From positions 1-64,000 of the forward strand of contig CAVUYB010000010.1 of NCBI GenBank assembly GCA_963745595.1: DNA of 64,000 bases, read 5' to 3'. A program made the translations under genes and the position numbers. This DNA comes from DASZUK01 sp963745595. Its GTDB lineage: Bacteria; Actinomycetota; Acidimicrobiia; Acidimicrobiales; RAAP-2. The notes under the pieces are model-generated. The model had not been told where the DNA came from, ran no database searches, and was given only the letters and a program-made list of their open reading frames with translations. Shown piece after piece: positions 55,365-63,188 of the stretch. Every line of letters starts with the position of its first letter. Positions within the stretch are counted from its first letter, which is position 1.

Positions 55365-56567
55365 ATGGCCAGCGACGACGTGTGGATCCTGGGAATCGCC
55401 ATGACCAAGTTCGGCAAGCACCCGGACAAGGACACCTTGGACCTGGCGGCCGAGGCCACGATGGCCGCCTTGAAGGACGGCGGGGTGACGATGGCCGACA
55501 TGGGGGTGCTGGCGGCCGGCAACCTGATGGGCCCCATGGGGTTCGGCCAGGCCCTGCAGAAGCAGATTGGCCAGACCGGCATCCCGGTCTACAACGTCGC
55601 CAACGCCTGTGCGACCGGAGCTACCGCCCTGCGGGTGGCCTACCTGACCATCAAGGCCGGCGAGGCCGACTACGGCCTGGCCGTCGGGGCCGAGAAGCTG
55701 GCCGGCGCCGGGCTCCTGGCCGAGGGCACCTCGGGTCAGGCCAATGACACGTGGACGCCGAGCGGCCGGTTCGGCGCGGTGGCGTCGGTCGACGGCCGGA
55801 TCGGCACGGAGACGATGCCGGGCGTGTTCGCCCAGATCGGCATGGAGTACGGCCACCGCTACGGCGGGACCAGCTTCGAGCTGTTCGCCCGCATCTCCGA
55901 GAAGAACCACGCCCACTCGACGCTGAACCCGAAGGCCAGCTATCAGAAGCGGTTCACCCTGGACGAGATCATGAACGACATCATGATCGCCTACCCGAAC
56001 ACCCGGCCGATGTGCTCGGCCAACTGTGACGGCGCCGCCGCGGCCGTGCTCGTGTCCGATGCCGCACTCAAGACCCTCGACCCCGACCAGCGACGGCGGG
56101 CGGTGAAGGTGTCGGCCTCGGTGCTCACCTCCGATCCCTACCAGCCCGGCTGCCAGGTGCTGCCGGACATCAACACGCTCACCCGCAATGCCGGAACGAA
56201 GGCCTACGAGCTGGCCGGGGTGTCCCCCGCCGACCTCGACCTGGTCGAGCTGCACGACTGCTTCGCCACCGCCGAGCTGGTCCACTACGACAACCTGTCC
56301 CTGTGCGAGCCGGGCGGCGCCGTCGACTTCTTCGAGTCCGGTGCGTCCTGGCGCGACGGCTCGACGCCCGTCAACGTGTCGGGCGGTCTCGAGTCGAAGG
56401 GCCACCCGATCTCGGCCACCGGCATTGCCAACGTCTGGGAGGTCGCCACCCACCTGCGGGGCGAAGCCGGCGATCGCCAGATCGCCGAGGCCAAGGTCGG
56501 CCTGGCCCACGTCATCGGGCTCGGATCGGCCTGCGGCGTCCACATCCTCGAGAAGGCCGCCGCCTGA
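55365..56567 (+). CDS. Thiolase-family lipid-transfer protein / acetyl-CoA acetyltransferase (SCP2-type)
   Basis: Thiolase-fold enzyme of 400 residues. Cys82 lies in VYNVANACATGATALRVAYL, the nucleophile position, so condensation/cleavage chemistry is possible (steroid aldolases such as Ltp2 lack it). LVELHDCFATAELVHYDNL and GGLESKGHPISATGIANVWE give the conserved His, and GLGSACGVHILEKAA ends the protein. A DUF35 protein lies upstream, typical for this class. GGAGGA precedes the ATG. Probably cleaves or makes a beta-ketoacyl-CoA of a branched or cyclic substrate. Confidence 0.9.
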   Translation: MASDDVWILGIAMTKFGKHPDKDTLDLAAEATMAALKDGGVTMADMGVLAAGNLMGPMGFGQALQKQIGQTGIPVYNVANACATGATALRVAYLTIKAGEADYGLAVGAEKLAGAGLLAEGTSGQANDTWTPSGRFGAVASVDGRIGTETMPGVFAQIGMEYGHRYGGTSFELFARISEKNHAHSTLNPKASYQKRFTLDEIMNDIMIAYPNTRPMCSANCDGAAAAVLVSDAALKTLDPDQRRRAVKVSASVLTSDPYQPGCQVLPDINTLTRNAGTKAYELAGVSPADLDLVELHDCFATAELVHYDNLSLCEPGGAVDFFESGASWRDGSTPVNVSGGLESKGHPISATGIANVWEVATHLRGEAGDRQIAEAKVGLAHVIGLGSACGVHILEKAAA

Positions 56568-56616
56568 CGCCGGCCGGATCGACCGGCCGACGGCCGGCGG
56601 TCCGGTCGCCATCCGG

Positions 56617-58149
56617 CTACTGCCAGGTCTCCCCTTCGCCGTACTTGCCCTTCACCGCGGGTCGGTCGACGAACGGACCACTCCGCGGCAGGGCGTCGAC
56701 GATCACCACCGACTTCGGCTTCTTGTAGCTGGCGATCCGATCGCGGACGAACTCGATCAGCTCGTCCGGCTCCGCCGGCCCCCCGTCGGCGAGCTCGACC
56801 ACCGCCCGCACGGAATGGCCCCAGACCGGGTCGGGGACGCCAATGACGCAGGCGTCCTTGACCGCCGGGTGCTCCTTCAGCGCGTTCTCCACCTCGACCG
56901 GGTAGACGTTCTCCATCCCGGTCTTGATCATCTCCTGGTTCGGGCCGAGGAACGTGAAGCTTCCGTCCGCCTCGCGCCGGCCGAGGTCGCCGGTCCAGCG
57001 CCACCCTTGCGGGTCCATCGGCTCGAGACCGAGGTAGCCGACCATGACCTGCGGGCCGCGGGCGACGACCTCGCCGATCTGGCCCACCGGCACCTCCGCG
57101 CCGTCGGGGTCGACGATCCGCACCGCCATGGCCGGGCCCGGGCGACCGAACGTGCCGGTGCCGACCGGCAGGCGACCCTCGTAGGTGATCATGCCGACGG
57201 TCTCGCTGGTGCCGTAGCCGACGGCGCCGCGGGGCTGGCTCCCGGGTCGGGGGCACGACGTCATCGAGTACCACGCGTCGTCCAGCTCCGGCGGCGGGGT
57301 GCCCCCGAGGACGTCGTTCAACGAGTGCAGGTCGTACCGGCCGTCGGCGTTGAGCTCCGCCATCTCCTTGATCGTCGGTCCGAAGACGAAGGCCGACGTG
57401 CAGTGCTCCCGGTCGATCAGTCGGCAGACCTCCTCGGCATCGACCCGGGGGATCATGACGTTGAGGCCGCCCCAGTGGAAGAGGGCAAACGCCTTCAACA
57501 GCACGCCGATGTGGAACATCGGGCCGGAGCTCAGGTACGTCTCGGTCATCGGCTTCACCCCGCCGACCGCGCCGAGCATCAGGTCCTGCTGGACGATGCC
57601 GCGGCTGGTGAGCACCGCCGCCTTCGGCTTGCCGGCAAAGGCCGCCGTCATGATGATCAGCACGCCGGCCTCGTCGTCGTCGTCCTGGGCGGGGTCGACC
57701 GACGATGCGGCGTCCAGGGCCTGCTCGTAGGAGCCGTCGTCGTACGAGAGCCAGCCGGCCGACGGCAACACCGCTCGGGCGTTGGCGTTGACCTCGTCGA
57801 ACTCCGGCCGGCTGCTGCCGATGATCACCTTCGGCCGGATGTCCTCGAGGATGGCCGCCGTCTCGACCGACGACAGCCGCCAGTTCAGCGGCGCGGCGAC
57901 GGCGCCCGCCTTCGAGCAGGCGAAGATGAACTCGAAGAGCCGGTGGCAGTTCAGCCCGAGCCAGGCCACCCGATCACCCGGCTCGACGCCCAGGTCCCGC
58001 AGCACGTTGGCCAACTTCGTCGTCCGCGCGTCGATCTCCGGGTACGTCAGCCGGTCGTCGCCGCACACGATCGCTTCGGTGTCCGGCAGCCAGCGGGCGT
58101 TTTCTCGCACGACGTCACCGAGGGTGAACGAGTGCAGCCGATCAGTCAT
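56617..58149 (-). CDS. Acyl-CoA synthetase (AMP-forming) with variant P-loop
   Basis: This is an adenylate-forming ligase of 510 residues. The usual A3 segment (YTSGTTGxPKG) is altered to LIIMTAAFAGKPKAAVLTSR near residues 156-175. The other motifs are standard: AVGYGTSETVGMITYEG (A5), GWRWTGDLGRREADGSFTFL (A7), GPNQEMIKTGMENVYPVEVE (A8) and RPAVKGKYGEGE with the catalytic Lys. It activates a carboxylic acid to an acyl-CoA; this P-loop variant is seen in actinobacterial synthetases. GGGAGGG lies before ATG 58149. An operator-like sequence is 52 bases upstream, and the gene converges with the thiolase. Confidence 0.88.
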   Translation of the reverse strand: MTDRLHSFTLGDVVRENARWLPDTEAIVCGDDRLTYPEIDARTTKLANVLRDLGVEPGDRVAWLGLNCHRLFEFIFACSKAGAVAAPLNWRLSSVETAAILEDIRPKVIIGSSRPEFDEVNANARAVLPSAGWLSYDDGSYEQALDAASSVDPAQDDDDEAGVLIIMTAAFAGKPKAAVLTSRGIVQQDLMLGAVGGVKPMTETYLSSGPMFHIGVLLKAFALFHWGGLNVMIPRVDAEEVCRLIDREHCTSAFVFGPTIKEMAELNADGRYDLHSLNDVLGGTPPPELDDAWYSMTSCPRPGSQPRGAVGYGTSETVGMITYEGRLPVGTGTFGRPGPAMAVRIVDPDGAEVPVGQIGEVVARGPQVMVGYLGLEPMDPQGWRWTGDLGRREADGSFTFLGPNQEMIKTGMENVYPVEVENALKEHPAVKDACVIGVPDPVWGHSVRAVVELADGGPAEPDELIEFVRDRIASYKKPKSVVIVDALPRSGPFVDRPAVKGKYGEGETWQ

Positions 58150-58201
58150 GAGTCCCTCCCTCGCGTTGCCACGGCCCCCGTCGACCCACAATCTACATTC
58201 A

Positions 58202-58261
58202 TTCAAGTGACTGCTTGCTAGTCGAGGCCGTTGCTAGTCGAGCCGTTGCTAGTCGAGGCCG
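58202..58261. repeat. Operator-like sequence and 16-bp tandem repeats
   Basis: TTCAAGTGACTGCT (58202-58215) matches the operator candidate at 52101 in 10 of 14 positions. TTGCTAGTCGAGGCCG (58215-58230), a 15-base near-copy (58231-58245) and the 16-base form again (58246-58261) follow directly. They lie in the gap before the ligase start. Confidence 0.6.
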
Positions 58262-58319
58262 GGCCGGCCGGCCCAGGCTCGCCCCGCCGCCCGACTGGAT
58301 GGCGGGCACCCGGGCCGCG

Positions 58320-59297
58320 CTATACGGCGACCGAGCCGAGCTCGGCCAACAGCTCCTCGGGCGTCACGTCACCCGGCCGGGCGCCGGCCCGGGCGGCGGC
58401 GACGGTTCGACGCTGCAAGAACGTGTTGACCGGCGTCGGCACGGCATGCAGCCGTCCCAGGAGGGCGATCTCGCCGTTCAAGAAGTCGGCCTCGATCGTG
58501 CCGGTGCCCCGGGCCAAGCTCTGCCATGACGACCCACCGCCCCAGGCCGAGCGACCGATCGGCAGGATCTGGATGACGTCGCCCCGGCGCTCCCGCTCTT
58601 CTTCGTCGCTGACGACGTCGATCCCGGCGGCCGCCAGCACCGCCTCCGCCTCGTCGACCGCCAGGCGGTAGATCTCCGTCGGCTGGCCCGCCGTCCCGCA
58701 CAACGCGTCGATGCCGTTCGACAGGGTCATCAGCAGCTTTCGGTACTTCCACCGCATGATGTCCGGCCGGGCCACCGACTCGAAGGTGGCCCCGCTGATG
58801 GCGTCGGCGAGGGCTTGGGCGGTGGCATCGGTTCCGGACGGGAAGCGGCCGAGATCCATCAGCCCGCCGATCGGCGCCGAATGGCCGAGGATGACCCCCG
58901 GCTCGAGATGGCTGGCCGGACAGATGGCGTTCAGCCCGTACGTGTTGGCGAACCGCCGGGCCGTCCGTCGCTCGCTCGCGACGCCGTTCTGGGCGCAGAC
59001 GATCGGCGTCTCCGGCGGCGCGACCGCTTCGAGCGCCTCCACGGCGGCCTCGGTGTCCTGGCTCTTCATCGTCAGGACGACGGCGGTCGGGTCGGTCCAG
59101 TCGAGCTCGTCGGGGCGGCCCACCGCTGGGACGTCGAGCACCACCTCCCGGTCCGGCCGCTCGATGGTCAGGCCCTCGGTCTGGAGGGCCGTCAGGTGAC
59201 GCCCCCGGGCGATCAGCTCGACCCGATGCCCGGCCTCGTGCAGACAGCCCCCCAGCAGTCCCCCGATCGCGCCGGCCCCGTAGATGACGAATCGCAT
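58320..59297 (-). CDS. Ketopantoate reductase-like (PanE/ApbA family) NADP-dependent enzyme
   Basis: The Rossmann fold opens MRFVIYGAGAIGGLLGGCLH with the NADP loop. AVVLTMKSQDTEAAVEALEA, VCAQNGVASERRTARRFANT and RWKYRKLLMTLSNGIDALCG (catalytic Lys region) are typical of ApbA/PanE proteins. The C-terminal domain is helical and ends TPEELLAELGSVAV. The length of 325 residues is slightly longer than PanE. Whether it is the pantothenate enzyme or a paralogue acting on another 2-oxo acid is unclear, as it lies next to lipid genes. ATG 59297 has no obvious ribosome site. Confidence 0.85.
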   Translation of the reverse strand: MRFVIYGAGAIGGLLGGCLHEAGHRVELIARGRHLTALQTEGLTIERPDREVVLDVPAVGRPDELDWTDPTAVVLTMKSQDTEAAVEALEAVAPPETPIVCAQNGVASERRTARRFANTYGLNAICPASHLEPGVILGHSAPIGGLMDLGRFPSGTDATAQALADAISGATFESVARPDIMRWKYRKLLMTLSNGIDALCGTAGQPTEIYRLAVDEAEAVLAAAGIDVVSDEEERERRGDVIQILPIGRSAWGGGSSWQSLARGTGTIEADFLNGEIALLGRLHAVPTPVNTFLQRRTVAAARAGARPGDVTPEELLAELGSVAV

Positions 59298-59395
59298 GAT
59301 CGGATGTTGCCACAGCCACTGTCGACCAGGCCGGGGGTGGGCGCCGTACCGAGCTCGAAACTCCGACCCCTACCGACGTACCGCGGCGAGGACCA

Positions 59396-61600
59396 TCACC
59401 GGTCTGCCGTCAGGCCCGCCTTGACTCGACGCCGCCACGCGTGGAGCACCGGTTCGGTATAGCCGTTCGGCGATGTCACGCCCCCGAGAACGAGCTCGAG
59501 GGCCGCCTGAAACGCGGGACGGTTCGACGGATCCTCGGCCATGGGCCGGTAGCTCGGATCATTCGAGTTCTGCGCGTCGACGACCGCCGCCATCCTCTCG
59601 AAGGTCGACACCACCAGATCTCGGCTGACCAGCCCGTGGTGCAGCCAATTGGCGATGTGCTGACTGGAGATGCGCAAGGTGGCCCGGTCCTCCATCAGCG
59701 CCACGTTGTGGATATCGGGCACCTTCGAACAGCCGACGCCCTCGTCGATCCAGCGGACCACGTACCCGAGGATGCTCTGCGCGTTGTTGGCCAGTTCGGC
59801 CTCGATCTCTTCGGTGCTCAGGGCCTCGGTCAGGAGAGGGAGATCGAGGAGGGTTTCGAGGCTCACGGACGGGCGCGAGATGGCGATCTGCCGGGCGACG
59901 ACGTCCACCTGGTGGTAGTGCATGGCGTGAAGCGTCGCCGCCGTGGGCGACGGTACCCAGGCACAAGAGCCGCCGGCCAGTGGATGGGCGATCTTCTCCT
60001 TCACCATCTCGGCCATCGCGTCCGGCCTCGCCCACATGCCCTTGCCGATTTGCGCCACCCCGGCGAAACCCGAGGCCAGCCCGACATCGACATTGTGATT
60101 CTCGTACGAGAGCAGCCAAGGGGCGGACCTCATCTCGGCCTTCCTGATGACCGGCCCGGCTGCCATGGCGCTATGGATCTCATCGCCGGTCCGGTCCAAG
60201 AAACCGGTGTTGATGAAGATGACTCGCTGACGGGCCGCGCCGATACAGGCGGCCAAGTTCAGGGTCGTTCGCCGCTCCTCGTCCATGATCCCGATCTTCA
60301 CGGTGTGTTCTGGCAGGTTCAGCATCCGCTCGGCCGCGGCGAAGACCGCCACCGCGTGGGCCACTTCGGCACTTCCGTGCAGCTTGGGCTTGACGACGTA
60401 GATGCTCCCCGCCCGGCTGTTGCGGTAGACGCCCTGCCCTCGAATATCGAGCGCACCAATCGCCACCGTCACCGCGGCATCGAGCATCCCCTCCGGGACC
60501 GGCTGGCCTGCCTCGGTAAGGACCGTGTCGCTGTACATGTGAAGACCGACGTTGCGAATCAGCAGCAGGCTCCGTCCCGGGAGCTCGAACGACGTCCCGT
60601 CGGGTGATCGGTACGAACGGTTCCCCCGCAGTCGCCGCGTCTGCTCGGTCCCGTCCTTCTCGAACGTCGCCTCGAGATCGCCTCGCATGAGGCCGAGCCA
60701 GTTCTCGTAGATGGCGACCTTGTCGTCGGCGTCGACGGCGGCTACGGAGTCCTCGCAGTCCACGATCGTGGTGACCGCGGCCTCCAAGATGACGTCCGCC
60801 ACGCCGGCGTGGTGGCCTCGCCCCACCGGGTGGTTCCGGTCGACCACGATCTCGATGTGGAGGCCGTGGTTGACGAGAAGGAAGTGCTGGCCGGCGGATC
60901 CTTCAGCCCCCTCGACGGCATACCCGGCGAGTTGGCCGGGGTCGAGCAATCCGACGGACGAGCCGTCGGCCATCCGGGCCGACAGCGATCGAGGTACCTC
61001 GGCGGATAGCTCGAAGGCGACGACGTCACCGTGCCGTCGGTTCCCCGCGAGAGGAACCGCCTCGTCCAAGAGGCGGTCCGCGTACTCGATCACCTTGGCG
61101 CCGCGCCCGGGGTCGTAGGAACCGGTCCGAGCGGTGTCGCCGTCGTCCTCGATGACGTTCGTCCCGTAGAGCGCGTCGTAGAGGCTCCCCCAGCGCGCGT
61201 TGGCCGCGTTGAGCGCGAACCGAGCGTTGCTCAGCGGGACGACCAACTGGGGCCCCGGAACGTGGGCGATCTCGTCGTCGACCTGGCGAACGGCGATGGC
61301 CTCCGGGCGCCCGTCCTCCTCCAGGTAGCCGATCTCTCGCAGGAACGACTCGTAGGCCGCGAACGGACCGGCACCCTTGTGCGCCCGATGCCACGCATCG
61401 AGCCGCTCCTGGAGCTCGCGCCGTTGAACCAGCAGCTCGGCGTTGGCGGGCCCGAGCATGTGGACCATCTCGGCCAACCCCGACCAGAAGGCGTCTGGCC
61501 TGATCGACAGCGGTGCCAGGACATCCCCCTCGACGAATCGGCTCAGACCGCGGTGGACCTTCAGCCCGTACCGTTCGACGTAATCCGTATCTGAACCCAT
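59396..61600 (-). CDS. glcB: Malate synthase G
   Basis: It condenses glyoxylate with acetyl-CoA to malate, completing the glyoxylate shunt. The length of 734 residues fits the monomeric G isoform. Key regions are TTIVDCEDSVAAVDADDKVA (metal/glyoxylate acids), RSLLLIRNVGLHMYSDTVLT, HTVKIGIMDEERRTTLNLAA, FINTGFLDRTGDEIHSAMAA and GKGMWARPDAMAEMVKEKI. The C-terminal SCAWVPSPTAATLHAMHYHQ has the Cys found in the family. It is intact. It supports growth on acetyl-CoA from fatty acids, matching the lipid genes around it. The upstream 250-base gap is shared with the ABC binding protein. Confidence 0.94.
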   Translation of the reverse strand: MGSDTDYVERYGLKVHRGLSRFVEGDVLAPLSIRPDAFWSGLAEMVHMLGPANAELLVQRRELQERLDAWHRAHKGAGPFAAYESFLREIGYLEEDGRPEAIAVRQVDDEIAHVPGPQLVVPLSNARFALNAANARWGSLYDALYGTNVIEDDGDTARTGSYDPGRGAKVIEYADRLLDEAVPLAGNRRHGDVVAFELSAEVPRSLSARMADGSSVGLLDPGQLAGYAVEGAEGSAGQHFLLVNHGLHIEIVVDRNHPVGRGHHAGVADVILEAAVTTIVDCEDSVAAVDADDKVAIYENWLGLMRGDLEATFEKDGTEQTRRLRGNRSYRSPDGTSFELPGRSLLLIRNVGLHMYSDTVLTEAGQPVPEGMLDAAVTVAIGALDIRGQGVYRNSRAGSIYVVKPKLHGSAEVAHAVAVFAAAERMLNLPEHTVKIGIMDEERRTTLNLAACIGAARQRVIFINTGFLDRTGDEIHSAMAAGPVIRKAEMRSAPWLLSYENHNVDVGLASGFAGVAQIGKGMWARPDAMAEMVKEKIAHPLAGGSCAWVPSPTAATLHAMHYHQVDVVARQIAISRPSVSLETLLDLPLLTEALSTEEIEAELANNAQSILGYVVRWIDEGVGCSKVPDIHNVALMEDRATLRISSQHIANWLHHGLVSRDLVVSTFERMAAVVDAQNSNDPSYRPMAEDPSNRPAFQAALELVLGGVTSPNGYTEPVLHAWRRRVKAGLTADR

Positions 61601-61851
61601 GGCGCCCGAGGGTGGCCCCTTTCCCCTTCCGTTTACGTTCGGCGAAACGCTACTGGGCGAGCTCCCGCTCTACCAGCAAGCGTCTGATTTATTCGGACCC
61701 GACTGACGGCCTGGGCGCGACCCACCGTGGGGCCAAAAAAATCAAACAGCCGCTTGCTTTTGCAAGGGCCGAATGCTACGGTTTCGCTGGGGTTCAGGGT
61801 GTCTGCAAGCGGGTGGGGACACATCGGCGGACCGCCAATCAGGGGAGGGAC
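61601..61851. promoter_or_regulatory. Divergent promoter region of malate synthase and ABC binding protein
   Basis: No gene is supported in these 251 bases. A CTTGC-TTTT-GCAAG inverted repeat lies at 61753-61766. TTGCTT and TACGGT, 17 bases apart, could form a -35/-10 pair for the binding protein gene. AGGGGAGGG directly before ATG 61852 is a strong ribosome-binding site. Confidence 0.5.
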
Positions 61852-63084
61852 ATGCGCGTGCGTTCTGCACTCAAATTTTGCGTCTCGATCGGCGCCGCGG
61901 CGGCCATGGTGGGTGGCCTGGTTACGACCGTGGCCGTCGGATCAGCGGCTACCGCCGGCGCTTCGACATCCAGTTGCCATTTTTCCCGACCGTTGAAGAT
62001 CGTCGGGATGTGGGACGTCAAGGGTGAGGACCCGGCGGCCGGCAACGACTTCCAGAACGGCCTCCAGCTGGCCTTGAAGAAGATCAACGGGTCCGGCGGG
62101 GTCTGTGGCCAGAAGGTCCAGTTCCAACGGGTGCCCATGTCCGGCGTCACACCGGCCCAGGCGGCGGCGGCGTTCAAGCAGGTCCAGGAGGCCAACCCCG
62201 ACATCGCCATCGGTGCCGGCGGTGACACCCAGTCCATCGGCAAGCTCATCGCCACAGCCGGCATCCCGGTCATCTCCCCTGACATGAACCTCAACGCCGA
62301 CTACGGCGGGTCCGTCGGCAGCAAGTGGCTGTACCTGATCTCCAGCACACAGTCGTACCGGTGGAAGAACGCCACGAAGTTCCTCGTGCGGACATTGGGC
62401 AAGAAGAAGGTCGGCATCATGGCCTACACGACCCAGTTCGGCACGGTCGCGGCGAAAGCCGTCACACAGCAGCTCAATTCGATGGGCCTGAAGCCGTGTG
62501 CCAAGGCGACAATCGCCACATACACACCGACGACACTGACCCAACAGGTCCTGGCCATGAAGACATGCAATGCCATCGTCGACGCCGCCTACCCGAACGT
62601 CAACGCGCTGGAGCTCCGTCAGGCCCTGCAGAACGGCATCACCGTGCCGACGATGAACGACGGTGGGCTCACGATCGCCGAGACCGAGAAGCTGGTCACC
62701 GGGTCAGCGATTGCCAACTCGTACTCCAACGCCGACTGCAACACCCTCGGGACAACAAAGCCGATGACGAACTACCGCACGGCGTACGAGGCGGCGTACG
62801 GCGGCACAGTGCCGAACTACCTCTCCGCCATCACGTACGACGCCACCCTCATGGCCGCGGCGGCAGCCAAGAAGGCCGGCACGTTCAACAAGACAGCTAT
62901 CGACAAGGCCATCGGCTCGATCGACTTCACCGGCGGGATCTGCCAGAAGAACTACCAGTCCGACGGCCGGCACACCCTGGTGCACACCAACGAGATCTTG
63001 AAGTTCAAGACCGATGGAACGTGGACCAAGGTGGCGACCTTCACGATCCCCATGCAGGCCAAGCTCACGACATCGTCGACATAA
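61852..63084 (+). CDS. ABC transporter substrate-binding protein, branched-chain amino-acid type
   Basis: The secreted or lipid-free binding protein (410 residues) has a signal peptide (MRVRSALKFCVSIGAAAAMV then an Ala-rich cleavage region near residue 38). The type I periplasmic-binding fold includes LKIVGMWDVKGEDPAAGNDF, NGLQLALKKINGSGGVCGQK, VQEANPDIAIGAGGDTQSIG, KKKVGIMAYTTQFGTVAAKA and NYLSAITYDATLMAAAAAKK. Ligands are unknown; similar proteins bind amides, urea, Leu/Ile/Val or aromatic acids. No permease genes are adjacent in the window. It is intact, with codon use and more C/A-ending codons (ACA, AAG) slightly unlike the left half. Confidence 0.9.
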   Translation: MRVRSALKFCVSIGAAAAMVGGLVTTVAVGSAATAGASTSSCHFSRPLKIVGMWDVKGEDPAAGNDFQNGLQLALKKINGSGGVCGQKVQFQRVPMSGVTPAQAAAAFKQVQEANPDIAIGAGGDTQSIGKLIATAGIPVISPDMNLNADYGGSVGSKWLYLISSTQSYRWKNATKFLVRTLGKKKVGIMAYTTQFGTVAAKAVTQQLNSMGLKPCAKATIATYTPTTLTQQVLAMKTCNAIVDAAYPNVNALELRQALQNGITVPTMNDGGLTIAETEKLVTGSAIANSYSNADCNTLGTTKPMTNYRTAYEAAYGGTVPNYLSAITYDATLMAAAAAKKAGTFNKTAIDKAIGSIDFTGGICQKNYQSDGRHTLVHTNEILKFKTDGTWTKVATFTIPMQAKLTTSST

Positions 63085-63126
63085 CGAGGTTCGAACAGTC
63101 GCTTCCTTCGGGAGACGACCGTGAGC

Positions 63127-63167
63127 CCGGCGCCGTCATGATCGTTCAGCGATCATGACGGCGCCGG
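63127..63167. terminator. Long bidirectional terminator hairpin
   Basis: An 18-bp perfect stem (arms beginning CCGGCGCCGTCATGATCG) closes a TTCAG loop, 43 bases after the ABC binding protein gene and 21 bases before the end of the convergent amidohydrolase. No U tract follows. Confidence 0.8.
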
Positions 63168-63188
63168 TCCCGCGTCTGCCCGCCGCAA

